From Nodosilinea sp. PGN35 (GTDB lineage: Bacteria; Cyanobacteriota; Cyanobacteriia; Phormidesmidales; Phormidesmidaceae), in the NCBI RefSeq assembly GCF_029109325.1, contig NZ_JAQKQJ010000010.1, forward strand, positions 1,054,001 through 1,118,000: 64,000 bases of DNA, read 5' to 3'. The position numbers were made by a program, and so were the translations under genes. The notes under the pieces were generated by a model. That model ran no database searches. It was given only the letters and a program-made list of their open reading frames with translations, and had not been told where the DNA came from. Positions 27,350 to 35,884 of the stretch are shown in pieces. Numbering within the stretch: position 1 is the stretch's first letter; each line of letters opens with the position of its first letter.

Positions 27350-27868
27350 ATGACTAGCAGCAAAGACTACAAACGCCAAATTATGAATGATCTGGCCGGT
27401 GGCAACGTCGATAGCATTGACGACAGCGCCACCCAGCCCGAGCGCGAGTACGCCAACTTTGACGACTTTGCCAACCGCTCCTCCCGCGACGAGCGGCGGC
27501 AGTTGATGGGCCGTGGTTTCCACCCCGATCGCATTCCCACTACCCAGATGGAACCTGAGCTCCGCAAGGCGATCGCCCAGATCAAGCCCCAGGAGCGCGA
27601 CGATGTGGCCCGCGACTTTTTTAAGCACCTCAAGGGCCGCGGCCTGAGCGATCGCGACCTAGAGAAGCAGCTGGGGCTATCGACCCACCACGCCAGCCGC
27701 ATGAATGAAGACGACGTGACCAAACTGGCGGCCTTCGCCTACCACAACCACCCCGACGTCTTCCAGGATGTGCTGGCCGACCAGCCCACGATTCTCAAGT
27801 TCTTCAGCAACCCTCTGGTCGGGGCGGCGGTGGGGGCGATCGCGGCCAAGTGGCTGGGTAAGCGGTAG
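27350..27868 (+). CDS. Conserved-looking cyanobacterial hypothetical protein
   Basis: A 172-residue protein starting MTSSKDYKRQIMNDLAGGNV, rich in charged residues through the middle (QERDDVARDFFKHLKGRGLS) and ending in a hydrophobic Gly/Ala segment (NPLVGAAVGAIAAKWLGKR). CAGGAGA lies 6 bases before ATG 27350. The soluble charged body plus short C-terminal membrane-like tail suggests membrane association. Function is unknown. An intrinsic terminator follows. Confidence 0.65.
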   Translation: MTSSKDYKRQIMNDLAGGNVDSIDDSATQPEREYANFDDFANRSSRDERRQLMGRGFHPDRIPTTQMEPELRKAIAQIKPQERDDVARDFFKHLKGRGLSDRDLEKQLGLSTHHASRMNEDDVTKLAAFAYHNHPDVFQDVLADQPTILKFFSNPLVGAAVGAIAAKWLGKR

Positions 27869-27912
27869 CAGCAGACTGGCGAACCCCACCCCCTAGGACT
27901 AATTCCTCAGAG

Positions 27913-27944
27913 ATTGCCCGCCTGGCTTAACCTGGGCGGGCAAT
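27913..27944 (+). terminator. Intrinsic terminator
   Basis: ATTGCCCGCC (27913-27922) pairs perfectly with GGCGGGCAAT (27935-27944), followed by a short T run. The rest of the gap to 28339 shows no gene; a 68-codon minus-strand frame there looks fortuitous. Confidence 0.8.
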
Positions 27945-28339
27945 TTATGGGTCAGATTTTTCCCCGGCAAAGGGCACCGATTTAACCGGCTGAGGCGATC
28001 AAATCTCTACAAATAAAAATATGAAAACTATAGGATGCAGCCGCCATAAACTCATCCAAAACAGCCGGAAAAACATTAACAATTATGACTTTACGCCCTC
28101 GGTGTTGATCTTTTCCGGGGGATATTGCAATCATTGTGGAGCCTGTGATGCTCTCAAGTAAAGCGCTGGCCAGAGGGTTCTGAGCCAAATAGCCAAATAG
28201 CCAAATTGATTAATCAAAACCTAGGGCTGAGAGCGGATTGAGGTGGCCCATTCTGGCCCGGCCGACGATCACATTTTGTCTCTGGGCGCAGCTGGGCGGC
28301 TGGCGATCGCCTACGAATTTACTGCAATCTGGTGATGTT

Positions 28340-29140
28340 ATGGTTTTATCTCGCTCCGCTGCGGTGCTGGCGGCAGTCTCCACGGTACTTGTAGGGGCCA
28401 CGGCCTGTGTCACTCCCTCCACCGGCCCTGGGGTGCCGCCGCTGACGGGCTCCGTCTGGGAACTCCAGCAGATTCAAATGAACGACGATACGCTGCTGAC
28501 GGCCAATCCGCCGCAAAACTACACGGCGGAATTTGCTAAGGACGGGCAGGTGTTTGTCAGGGCTGACTGCAACCGGGCGATCGGCCAGTTTACAGAATTT
28601 CCTGACGGGCGCATTGCCATTACTCTGGGGCCAACCACCCTGGCCGCCTGCCCTGAGGGCAGCATCAGCTCACAGTTTTTGCAGGCGATGAACGATGCCA
28701 ATATCTACTTTTTTCAAAATAACGATCTGTTCATCGATTTAAAACTTGGCAGCGGGACAATGCAGTTTTCGGGCACCCCGATCCCAGCTCTAGTCGGTAC
28801 CCTGTGGAAGCTCCAGCAGATTCAGTTCAACGATGACACCCTGCTTGTGCCCGACCAATCCGACCACTACACCGCCGAATTCCTAGAGGATGGCACTCTG
28901 CTGGTGCGCGCCGACTGCAATCGAGGCCGGGGTCAGTTTACGGCTGGCGACGATCGCAGCCTTGAGGTCTCCCCCATTGCCACCACCCTGGCCGCCTGCC
29001 CCGAAGGTTCCATCGGCAATGAGTTTGTCCAGGCCCTGGGCAACGCTGGCACCTACTTTTTCCAGGACGGCAATCTCTTTATAGAACTGGCCTTCGATAG
29101 CGGCACCATGCAATTTTTTGCCGGGCCGACCCAGCTCTGA
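28340..29140 (+). CDS. Lipoprotein with two tandem META/HslJ domains
   Basis: A 266-residue protein. A signal peptide ends at the lipobox VGATAC. Two homologous domains follow: LTGSVWELQQIQMNDDTLL at about 40 and LVGTLWKLQQIQFNDDTLL at about 155, each with VRADCNR and TTLAACPEGSI. META domains occur in HslJ-type heat-shock and motility-related lipoproteins; the duplication is internal and recent-looking. It is convergent with the RpaA-like regulator gene, 9 bases apart. ATG 28340 is taken because the upstream in-frame codons lie before the signal peptide. Confidence 0.82.
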   Translation: MVLSRSAAVLAAVSTVLVGATACVTPSTGPGVPPLTGSVWELQQIQMNDDTLLTANPPQNYTAEFAKDGQVFVRADCNRAIGQFTEFPDGRIAITLGPTTLAACPEGSISSQFLQAMNDANIYFFQNNDLFIDLKLGSGTMQFSGTPIPALVGTLWKLQQIQFNDDTLLVPDQSDHYTAEFLEDGTLLVRADCNRGRGQFTAGDDRSLEVSPIATTLAACPEGSIGNEFVQALGNAGTYFFQDGNLFIELAFDSGTMQFFAGPTQL

Positions 29141-29149
29141 CCCCTGACT

Positions 29150-29863
29150 CTACTCGGCGGCCACCGCGGGCAGTTCCAGGCAATAGCCCGCGCCGTAGAC
29201 CGTCTTGATAAACTTGGGGTGCCTGGGGTCAGGCTCTAGCTTGGTGCGCAGGTGCCGCACGTGAACCCGAATGGTCTCGATGTCGTCGTTGGGTTCGTAG
29301 CCCCACACCTCTTGCAGGATCTGGCTGGGGGATACGGTCTGCCCGTGGCGCTGCAGCAGGCAGTGCAGCAGCTCAAACTCCAGGTGGGTCAGCTTGACGG
29401 TGCCGTCAAACCAAATGGCTTCGTAGCGCTCAGGAATCAGGGTGAGGGGGCCGTAGTTGAGAATTTCGCTGTGCTTGGCGGCCTGGGGAATGCGATCGGT
29501 GCGGCGCAGCAGCGCCCGCACCCGCGCCAGCATCTCATCGAGCTCAAAGGGCTTGGTCAGGTAGTCATCGGCTCCGGCGTTAAAGCCATCGACCTTGTCC
29601 TGGGTTTGCCCCAGCGCCGTCAGCATCAGGACAGGAATGTCGGCGGTGCGACGATCGCGGCGCAGACGCTGACACACGGTTAGCCCATCAACCTTCGGCA
29701 GCATCAGGTCGAGCATGATTAGATCTGGCAGCAGCTGCACGGCCAGGGCTTGACCCTTGATGCCATCCCCCGCCTGATTCACGTCGTAGCCTGCCATTTC
29801 CAAATTGACAGAAACAAGCTCCGCGATCGCGGCATCATCATCAATGACGAGAATACGAGGCAT
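29150..29863 (-). CDS. rpaA: OmpR-family response regulator, RpaA-like
   Basis: A 237-residue regulator. The receiver has the acidic pocket VIDDDAA, phospho-Asp in [13 protein letters not shown], and the Lys in YLTKPFE. The C-terminal winged helix contains [20 protein letters not shown] and [20 protein letters not shown]. The linker [20 protein letters not shown] is strongly reminiscent of RpaA, the output regulator of the KaiABC clock and phycobilisome coupling. RpaB or NblR is less likely by these patterns. RpaA is phosphorylated by SasA in studied species; sasA is not in view. Confidence 0.78.
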   Translation of the reverse strand: MPRILVIDDDAAIAELVSVNLEMAGYDVNQAGDGIKGQALAVQLLPDLIMLDLMLPKVDGLTVCQRLRRDRRTADIPVLMLTALGQTQDKVDGFNAGADDYLTKPFELDEMLARVRALLRRTDRIPQAAKHSEILNYGPLTLIPERYEAIWFDGTVKLTHLEFELLHCLLQRHGQTVSPSQILQEVWGYEPNDDIETIRVHVRHLRTKLEPDPRHPKFIKTVYGAGYCLELPAVAAE

Positions 29864-29983
29864 TATTAACTAAACTCGACAACCCGAAAACGAAACCAGC
29901 TCGGCTCAAACCGGCACAAAGCTCTGAGTAGCCTAACACCCTAAGGTAAAGAGCCATGTCGGAATAATACAATTCCTCGATAA

Positions 29984-29989
29984 ATTATA
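29984..29989 (-). promoter_or_regulatory. Candidate -10 element (TATAAT) for the RpaA-like gene
   Basis: TATAAT on the minus strand, about 120 bases before the start codon, with TTAGGA 18 bases upstream as a weak -35. It would give a leader of about 110 bases. The remainder of the 29864-30172 gap shows nothing else. Confidence 0.4.
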
Positions 29990-30172
29990 AGCAGAACCCT
30001 TAATTTTTCCTAAGTAAATGGGGCGACAGCTTCTCCAAGCTTAAGGTTTCCTCCAGATTTGGCTGACCCAGAGTTGCCTTCAGCACCGCCAGCCCAGGCG
30101 TCAGAGCAATGGCGCTCTTCGAGCGTTAAGCCCTGCCGCTGAACCCTACCCTCAAGCTCTGTTCTGTCAAAA

Positions 30173-30244
30173 CTCCCCAGGTAGGATTCGAACCTACGAC
30201 CAATCGGTTAACAGCCGACCGCTCTACCACTGAGCTACTGAGGA
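30173..30244 (-). tRNA. tRNA-Asn (anticodon GTT)
   Basis: The minus strand reads TCCTCAGTAGCTCAGTGGTA at its 5' end, has the anticodon loop CTGTTAA and the T arm GTAGGTTCGAATCCTAC, and ends CTGGGGA plus discriminator G. The acceptor stem pairs fully (one G-T). It is 72 bases long and has no encoded CCA. Confidence 0.97.
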
Positions 30245-30326
30245 TTACTCGCGAAGCTTATCTTAGCTAGAAGTGTGCAATCTTGACAACCCTTCAGCAA
30301 AAAAAGATGGAAAATTCTGTCGCTCC

Positions 30327-30363
30327 CCGCCCGCCCGGTCGGCGGGCGTCACCGGGCGGGCGG
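30327..30363. repeat. Very GC-rich perfect hairpin between tRNA-Asn and rpmI
   Basis: CCGCCCGCCCGGT (30327-30339) and ACCGGGCGGGCGG (30351-30363) form a 13-bp perfect stem with an 11-base loop. It lies upstream of the rpmI promoter candidate and near the tRNA promoter. Confidence 0.75.
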
Positions 30364-30413
30364 CGGGCCTCGACGCCTGTCTGGATTTTGCTGCTGCCAT
30401 TGTGGGCCACTCG

Positions 30414-30422
30414 TGATATAGT
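30414..30422 (+). promoter_or_regulatory. Candidate extended -10 promoter for rpmI-rplT
   Basis: TGATATAGT matches an extended -10 (TGnTATAnT). Transcription would begin about 20 bases before the rpmI start. No clear -35. Confidence 0.5.
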
Positions 30423-30450
30423 CAAAGACTGTGTCGAAATTGTGGTAACC

Positions 30451-30648
30451 ATGCCCAAGCTCAAGTCTCGCAAAGCTGCCGCTAAGCGCTTTCGTCGCAG
30501 TGGCAGCGGCAAAATTATGCGTCGCAAGGCGTTTAAAAATCACATGCTGCAGCACAAAAATGCAGAGCGGCGCTCCCGGCTTTCTAAGATTGCCCTGGTC
30601 TCTGAAGAAGACGCTCCCAACGTGGAGCTGATGCTGCCCTACCTCTAG
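30451..30648 (+). CDS. rpmI: 50S ribosomal protein L35
   Basis: A 65-residue basic protein beginning [20 protein letters not shown] and containing [16 protein letters not shown], both diagnostic of bL35. The start at 30451 matches family length exactly; the longer open frame upstream to 30283 crosses a GC hairpin and promoter and is not coding. rplT follows 75 bases downstream, the usual pair. infC, often upstream in other bacteria, is absent here. Confidence 0.97.
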   Translation: MPKLKSRKAAAKRFRRSGSGKIMRRKAFKNHMLQHKNAERRSRLSKIALVSEEDAPNVELMLPYL

Positions 30649-30723
30649 GGACATTCCTAAGCCTTAGATTGCAGTCTGCTACTGATCACTTAAACCGTTA
30701 ATAGTTCCAAGGGTTAAACAGTC

Positions 30724-31074
30724 ATGGCACGTGTCAAGCGCGGCAACGTAGCACGCAAGCGCCGCAACAAAGTTCTCAAGCTAGCCAAAGGGTTTAGAGG
30801 GTCGCACTCTAAGCTATTTCGCACAGCCAACCAGCAGGTGATGAAGGCTCTGCGGTACGCCTATCGCGATCGCCGCAATCGGAAACGCGATTTTCGCCGC
30901 CTGTGGATTACCCGCATCAATGCGGCCTCGCGCCTACACGGCCTGAGCTACAGCCAGCTGATTGGCCAGCTCAAAAAGTCCAATATTGATATCAACCGCA
31001 AGATGCTCGCCCAGATGGCCGTGCTCGACCCCGACGGCTTTGCCAAAGTGGTTGAAGTCGCCAGCCAGGCCTAG
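30724..31074 (+). CDS. rplT: 50S ribosomal protein L20
   Basis: A 116-residue protein starting [20 protein letters not shown], with [20 protein letters not shown] and LNINAASR-like [20 protein letters not shown], typical of bL20, an early 23S rRNA-binding assembly protein. It forms an operon with rpmI. In several bacteria L20 represses its own operon by binding a leader pseudoknot; no such element was confirmed here. Confidence 0.97.
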   Translation: MARVKRGNVARKRRNKVLKLAKGFRGSHSKLFRTANQQVMKALRYAYRDRRNRKRDFRRLWITRINAASRLHGLSYSQLIGQLKKSNIDINRKMLAQMAVLDPDGFAKVVEVASQA

Positions 31075-31205
31075 GGAATTTTGGCTAAACGCCTGTTGGG
31101 ATTTGCGCCGGGCCTATGGGGCCGGGCCTGTGTTCGCAGCAGGGGCTTTAGATGAAACATTCCTGGGGTTGGCAGGGGCAGTCGTAGTGTAGACACAGCG
31201 ACGCC

Positions 31206-31973
31206 ATGACGTGGAACTGGCTTGGGTTTGGTTTGGTGCTGGGGGCGCAGCTAGCTGTGCTCCCAGTTTTTGCTGCCGATCTCGACACGATTCGCCAGCG
31301 GGGTCGGGTGGTGGTGGCCGTGCGCGACGGTTGGCAGCCCCTCAGCTTTCGCAACGGTGACGACGATCTGGTGGGGCTTGAGGTCGATCTGGCGCGGGGG
31401 CTGGCCTCGGCAATTTTTGCCGACCCGGCGGCGGTGGAGCTGATGGTGGTGGCCAGCGGCGATCGCATTCCTGCGGTGCTAGACGGTCGGGCCGACCTGG
31501 CGATCGCGGGGCTGACCCTGACTGCGGGCCGCCAGCGGCTGGTGAGCTTTAGCCCTCCCTACTACCTCGACGGCGGCGCGGTGCTGGTGCGCGATCCCCA
31601 GGTGCAGAGCCTGGCCGATCTCCAGCGGCGACGGCTGGGAGTGCTCCAGGGGGCCAGTACTGTAGCGGTGGTGCGCCATCTGCTGCCGCTGGCGGCCCTC
31701 ACCCCTCTGGCCAGCTACCAGGAGGCCTTTAACCGACTCAGCACCGGCCAGATTGACGGCTTTGCCGGCGATGTTACGGTGCTGGTGGGGTGGCAGCAAA
31801 ACCACAGCGGCTACTACCTGGTGCCCCGCCTGCTGTCGGCAGAGCCCCTGGCGATCGCCCTGCCCAAGGGCACCCAGTACACCGAGCTGCGCGCCCTGGT
31901 GAATCAAACCGTCATCGGCTGGCACCACAGCGGCTGGTTAGAAGAGCGGGCTACCTTCTGGGGGTTGCCCTAG
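31206..31973 (+). CDS. Periplasmic solute-binding protein (amino-acid type, SBP_bac_3)
   Basis: A 255-residue protein with a signal peptide (FGLVLGAQLAVLPVFAA). The mature part matches family 3 binding proteins: RQRGRVVVAVRDGWQPLSFR, GLEVDLARGLASAIF, and IPAVLDGRADLAIAGLTLTA, then VSFSPPYYLDGGAVLV. Such proteins bind polar amino acids or similar ligands and feed ABC permeases or sensors. No permease or ATPase gene is adjacent, so it may be an orphan or a receptor. Family firm, ligand unknown. Confidence 0.85.
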   Translation: MTWNWLGFGLVLGAQLAVLPVFAADLDTIRQRGRVVVAVRDGWQPLSFRNGDDDLVGLEVDLARGLASAIFADPAAVELMVVASGDRIPAVLDGRADLAIAGLTLTAGRQRLVSFSPPYYLDGGAVLVRDPQVQSLADLQRRRLGVLQGASTVAVVRHLLPLAALTPLASYQEAFNRLSTGQIDGFAGDVTVLVGWQQNHSGYYLVPRLLSAEPLAIALPKGTQYTELRALVNQTVIGWHHSGWLEERATFWGLP

Positions 31974-32016
31974 CCGTGGCAAGATAGGTTAGTTCTCAAG
32001 TGCAGACAAAGATCGC

Positions 32017-32556
32017 ATGGAAAACAGCAACCTGCTTCTCATCTACTTAGGTATTCTGCTGGCGTTGCTGAGCGTTGCCGCCTTTTTTGTGGTGCGCCAG
32101 GTAATCAAGACCCGCCGCATTGAGAGCACTCTGGGGCGGCTTCAGTCGCGCCTCACCAAAGAAAAGGGCACGGCCCAGGAGTACTACGAACTGGGCAGCC
32201 TCCTGCTCGACAAAAAGCTCTACACCCAGGCCGCCCTCTACCTTCAGCAGGCCATTAAGCAGCTGGGTGACGACGAGGCCGAAAATGCCGCCGTGGTCTA
32301 CAACGCCCTGGGCTATGCCTACTTTGCCCAGGACCAGTACGACCTGGCCATTCGCAACTACAAAGAAGCGCTAAAAATTTCGCCTGATTACGTCACTGCC
32401 CTCAACAACCTGGGGCACAGCTATGAGCGTAAGCAGCTCACCTCCCAGGCCCTAGAAATGTACCAGACGGCGCTGGCCGTAGAGCCCAAAAACTCTACGG
32501 CTCGCCGCCGCGCCGACTCGCTCAAAAAACGCGTTGCCCCCGCCGAAAAATCCTAG
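32017..32556 (+). CDS. ycf37: Ycf37-like TPR protein (photosystem I assembly/stability)
   Basis: A 179-residue protein. One N-terminal membrane helix (LLIYLGILLALLSVAAFFVV) is followed by about three TPRs (for example YNALGYAYFAQDQYDLAIRN, ALNNLGHSYERKQLTSQALE). The linker LQSRLTKEKGTAQEYYELGS is characteristic of Ycf37, which supports photosystem I accumulation in cyanobacteria. It stands alone on the plus strand. Assignment rests on these patterns from memory. Confidence 0.82.
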   Translation: MENSNLLLIYLGILLALLSVAAFFVVRQVIKTRRIESTLGRLQSRLTKEKGTAQEYYELGSLLLDKKLYTQAALYLQQAIKQLGDDEAENAAVVYNALGYAYFAQDQYDLAIRNYKEALKISPDYVTALNNLGHSYERKQLTSQALEMYQTALAVEPKNSTARRRADSLKKRVAPAEKS

Positions 32557-32728
32557 ACCACCGTTGCCAGGGCACGACCGGTCAGCCGTGTTCAAATAAG
32601 CGCGGCAAAATGCGATACGAAAACGCGATTTGTAGGGTATACAAAGAGTAAGGGATTCTGCCCAGGCAGAATGTTTAACCGCTGATCTACTTCTTTATTC
32701 CCCATCGTTGCTTTTCAGGGAGTGGTTT

Positions 32729-32884
32729 ATGCGCCTCGATTCTGGTACTCCGATAACTCGGTTTTTCTCAGCGCTGACGACGATTTTGGTGCTGCTGGCC
32801 GCTGGCTTTGTGGCGTGGAAGGCCTTTGACGTCTGGCGGTCTGACCCGGCGGTCGAAGGCATTCAGCAGATTTTGAAGCCCTAG
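32729..32884 (+). CDS. Small single-pass membrane protein, 51 residues
   Basis: The frame reads MRLDSGTPITRFFSALTTIL, then a hydrophobic helix VLLAAGFVAWKAF, and a polar tail ending IQQILKP. CAGGGAG lies about 8 bases before ATG 32729. One membrane segment with N-terminal positive charge suggests a membrane micro-protein. No family is recognised; the proximity to ycf37 makes a thylakoid role conceivable but unproven. Confidence 0.55.
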   Translation: MRLDSGTPITRFFSALTTILVLLAAGFVAWKAFDVWRSDPAVEGIQQILKP

Positions 32885-32968
32885 GACAGTCGCCGCAGCA
32901 GGGCTGAGAACGGCTCTTTGCCCGGCTATAGCCTGGTAGGATGTGGAAGTTCTTTGCCCGCTGGTTCT

Positions 32969-34072
32969 ATGCCGGAAATGCCCCACGGCGCAGGGCTACC
33001 GTCCCTGCCCGGTTGCGCCGACGCCGCCGTCTACCGCATTCTCGATGCCAACCTCGACCGGGCGCGGGAGGGGTTGCGCATCGTCGAAGAGTGGTGCCGT
33101 TTTGGCCTCAACAACCCCGCTCAGACCGAGCAGATTAAACACCTGCGCCAAACCCTGGCCCAGTGGCACGCCCCAGAGCTGCGCCTGTGCCGCGACACCC
33201 CTGGCGATCCTGGGGTGGCCCTCACCCATCCCCAGGAGGCGGAGCGCACCAGCATTACAGCGGTGCTACAGGCCAACCTGTGCCGGGTACAGGAGGCGTT
33301 GCGGGTGCTGGAGGAATACGGCAAGCTCTACCGCAGTGACCTGGCATCTGGGGCCAAGGCGATGCGCTACCGGGTCTATACCCTGGAGAGCGAGCTGCTT
33401 GGCGGCCACCGGTTGCAGAGGCTGCACCAGGGGTTGACCTATCTGGTGACGTCGCCCTGCGATCGCCTGCTGCCCATTGTCGAAGCCGCCCTGCAAGGGG
33501 GTATGGCCCTGGTGCAGTACCGCGACAAACACGCCGACGATCACCTCCGGCTGGAGCTGGCCCACCAGCTCAAGGCGCTGTGCCACCGCTACGGGGCGCT
33601 GTTTCTGATCAACGATCGCGTCGATCTGGCCCTGGCGGTGGAGGCCGACGGTGTACACCTGGGCCAAAGCGACCTGCCCATTGCCGTCGCTCGCCAGCTT
33701 TTGGGCGGCCAGCGCATTGTTGGCCGTTCGACCACCAACCCCGACGAAATGCAGCGGGCGATCGCCGAGGGGGCCGACTACATTGGTGTTGGCCCGGTGT
33801 TTGCCACCCCGACCAAACCCGGCAAAGCCGCCGCTGGCCTCGACTACGTGCGCTACGCCGCCGAGCACGCCACGGTGCCCTGGTATGCGATCGGCGGTAT
33901 CAATACCGACAACCTGAGCGAGGTGCTCCAGGCCGGAGCCGAGCGAGTCGCCGTCGTCCGCGCCATTGTCGAGGCTGAAAACCCCACCCTCATCGCCCAG
34001 TACTTCGCTGCCCAGACCAATCACCGCCGCGCCTTCCCCGCCGCTGCCGCCCCGGCTAGCCAGGTGAATTGA
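32969..34072 (+). CDS. thiE: Thiamine-phosphate synthase with cyanobacterial N-terminal extension
   Basis: A 367-residue protein. Residues about 18-155 form the extra domain seen in cyanobacterial ThiE (RILDANLDRAREGLRIVEEW, VLQANLCRVQEALRVLEEYG), of unknown role. The TIM-barrel synthase follows with GMALVQYRDK, FLINDRVDLALAVEADGVHL, GRSTTNPDEM, YIGVGPVFATPTKPGK and YAIGGINTDN, all substrate-binding motifs. It joins HMP-PP and thiazole phosphate. ATG 32969 is tentative; an in-frame TTG lies at 32918. thiS follows 40 bases downstream. No TPP riboswitch is seen. Confidence 0.93.
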   Translation: MPEMPHGAGLPSLPGCADAAVYRILDANLDRAREGLRIVEEWCRFGLNNPAQTEQIKHLRQTLAQWHAPELRLCRDTPGDPGVALTHPQEAERTSITAVLQANLCRVQEALRVLEEYGKLYRSDLASGAKAMRYRVYTLESELLGGHRLQRLHQGLTYLVTSPCDRLLPIVEAALQGGMALVQYRDKHADDHLRLELAHQLKALCHRYGALFLINDRVDLALAVEADGVHLGQSDLPIAVARQLLGGQRIVGRSTTNPDEMQRAIAEGADYIGVGPVFATPTKPGKAAAGLDYVRYAAEHATVPWYAIGGINTDNLSEVLQAGAERVAVVRAIVEAENPTLIAQYFAAQTNHRRAFPAAAAPASQVN

Positions 34073-34112
34073 GTTGCTTCTGCCGTTGCTTCCCTAGCTC
34101 TCCTTAACCCCT

Positions 34113-34337
34113 ATGGTTGACCCCACCGCCGACAGCTTCACCCTCCTCGTCAACGGCGAACCTCAGCCTTGCGCCCCTGGCACGGTGCTGCCCACCTTTT
34201 TAGAATCCCTGGGGCTCAACCCCAGACTAGTGGCGGTGGAGTACAACGGCGAAATTCTCCACCGCCAGCGGTGGGAGACCACCCACCTGCGCCCCCACGA
34301 CCGTCTGGAAATTGTCACCATTGTCGGCGGCGGTTAG
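34113..34337 (+). CDS. thiS: Sulfur carrier protein ThiS
   Basis: A 74-residue ubiquitin-like protein ending in VGGG, whose C-terminal Gly-Gly is adenylated and thiocarboxylated to donate sulfur to the thiamine thiazole. Core features are TLLVNGEPQPCAPGTVLPTF and LVAVEYNGEILHRQRW. It follows thiE on the same strand, consistent with a thiamine operon; thiG is not nearby. Confidence 0.92.
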   Translation: MVDPTADSFTLLVNGEPQPCAPGTVLPTFLESLGLNPRLVAVEYNGEILHRQRWETTHLRPHDRLEIVTIVGGG

Positions 34338-34452
34338 GGCTGTAGGTACGGCTTTCCGCCGTTAATTTGGCCTGGTTTTGCCGGGCATCGCCAGCACTTC
34401 GCGTTACATTAAAAACATAAAGCACTCCACGTTAGCACTCCGGTTTTACCCG

Positions 34453-35394
34453 ATGGTCAAACAACTTTTTCAACGCCTTAAGCCGTTTCTCAAGCCGCTA
34501 ATGGCTGTGGTTTTAGCCCTGGTGCTGGTGTTTGGCACCGCCGATGGGGCCTGGGCCGCAGCGGGCGGGCGCATGGGGGGCGGCAGCTTTCGGGCTCCTG
34601 CGCCGCGCATGAGCCCTACCCCTCGCACCTACGCCCCCGGCGGCGGTGGCTACTACCCTGGGGGCGGCTTTGGTATGCCGTTTCTGTTTCCCTTTATTGG
34701 CATTGGGGGCGGCTTTGGCGGGTTGTTTACCCTGCTGATTTTCATTGCGATCGCCAATGTAGTGGTGCGCGGCCTGCGCGGTGCCACCGCTGACGATGGC
34801 TACGCTACCTCGGTGGGCAGCAGCAATCCGCCAGTGGCCCTAGCCAAGCTTCAGGTGGGTCTGCTGGCCGAGGCCCGGGCGCTGCAAGATGACCTCAACC
34901 GCCTGGCCACCACCGCCGACACCGGCACCTCCCAGGGGTTGGCCAAGCTGCTGCAAGAGACCACCCTGGCTCTGCTGCGCCACCCCGACTACTGGGCCTA
35001 CGCCGCCAGTGAAGACAAGCAGACCCGCCTGCTCAGTGCCGAGCAGGAGTTTAACCGCTACACCCTTTCGGCCCGCAGCCGGTTTAGCGCCGAAACCCTC
35101 TCGAACGTCAACAATCAGCTCACCCAGGCCGAGCCCCAGGCCCTGCTGACCGGCAGCAATAGCGAGGCTCCCGGCGAGTACATTCTGGCGACGGTGGTCG
35201 TTGCCACCCAGGGCAAACTCGACCTGCCCGACATCTACTCTTCCGCCGACCTGCGCCAGGCCCTGGGCCAAATTGGGGCGATCTCGAGCGAAAACCTGCT
35301 GGCGGTTGAGGTGCTGTGGACACCCCAGCAGTCGGGAGAGACGCTGAGCGCCGATGAACTGGTAGCCCAGTACCCCGAGCTGAAGCTGATCTAG
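34453..35394 (+). CDS. DUF1517 membrane-associated protein
   Basis: A 313-residue protein. A signal-like N-terminal helix (LMAVVLALVLVFGTADGAWA) precedes a Gly/Pro-rich stretch (GGGGYYPGGGFGMPFLFPFI) and a membrane helix (GLFTLLIFIAIANVVV), then a soluble domain with AKLQVGLLAEARALQDDLNR and EYILATVVVATQGKLDLPDI. This is the DUF1517 layout found in cyanobacteria and chloroplasts; function unknown. ATG 34453 starts the export signal; codons further upstream are unlikely. An intrinsic terminator follows. Confidence 0.88.
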   Translation: MVKQLFQRLKPFLKPLMAVVLALVLVFGTADGAWAAAGGRMGGGSFRAPAPRMSPTPRTYAPGGGGYYPGGGFGMPFLFPFIGIGGGFGGLFTLLIFIAIANVVVRGLRGATADDGYATSVGSSNPPVALAKLQVGLLAEARALQDDLNRLATTADTGTSQGLAKLLQETTLALLRHPDYWAYAASEDKQTRLLSAEQEFNRYTLSARSRFSAETLSNVNNQLTQAEPQALLTGSNSEAPGEYILATVVVATQGKLDLPDIYSSADLRQALGQIGAISSENLLAVEVLWTPQQSGETLSADELVAQYPELKLI

Positions 35395-35424
35395 TCGGTC
35401 TGTTTAAGACTAAGCGCTATTGAG

Positions 35425-35453
35425 AAAGGCTCTCTGGTTACCAGAGGGCCTTT
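35425..35453 (+). terminator. Intrinsic terminator
   Basis: AAAGGC-T-CTCTGGT pairs with ACCAGAG-GGCCTTT around a minimal loop, immediately after the DUF1517 gene. Confidence 0.8.
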
Positions 35454-35884
35454 GTTACTTTTGGTCGGTGGGGCCGGGGTCGGTGGCAGCAGCAACCCTG
35501 GGCCGAAGACTTGTGTTAAAAAGTAGTTATGTTTGCGGGGTAGCAGCTCACGGTGGTGCTCCTCGGTCTGGAGCCAAAAAGCGAGGCTGCAATTTTCCTG
35601 TTGATGTTGCTCTGCCCTGCTGCTGCTTGATTTGTGGCTTAGATGGCAGGTGTCGCAGGCCCGATCGCTGCCCTTGGGCCGAGAAGCAATTCTTAAAATT
35701 CAGGCGATCGGATAGTTGCCTGTAGTAGCCTATAAACCTAAGGAAAGAGGGTTAATGGGCTCAAATCTACCGTTGAGCACCTGGAGCATTTTGCCTGATA
35801 GTTTGAGCCCTCTGGCGCGGTTCGAGGCCAGCTAAGGCACGGTTTTAGCGTTCGAATTGGCCCGCCAGGCCTGTGTAGTAAAGC
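35454..35884. other. Intergenic region, about 430 bases
   Basis: No gene is supported; a 101-codon frame overlapping the terminator is Cys/Arg-rich and unconvincing. GGGCTCAAA (35757-35765) and TTTGAGCCC (35802-35810) form a perfect 9-bp inverted repeat with a 36-base loop, 75 bases before the next kinase gene. TATAAA at 35731-35736 is a possible -10. Confidence 0.5.

Noticed and set aside
27982..28188. A 68-codon minus-strand frame
   Set aside because: No ribosome site or family pattern.
32885..32968. TPP riboswitch before thiE
   Set aside because: The conserved CUGAGA/thi-box arrangement is not formed; the gap is too short.
35420..35725. A 101-codon plus-strand frame
   Set aside because: It starts within the terminator of the DUF1517 gene, has unusual Cys/Arg content and no domain.
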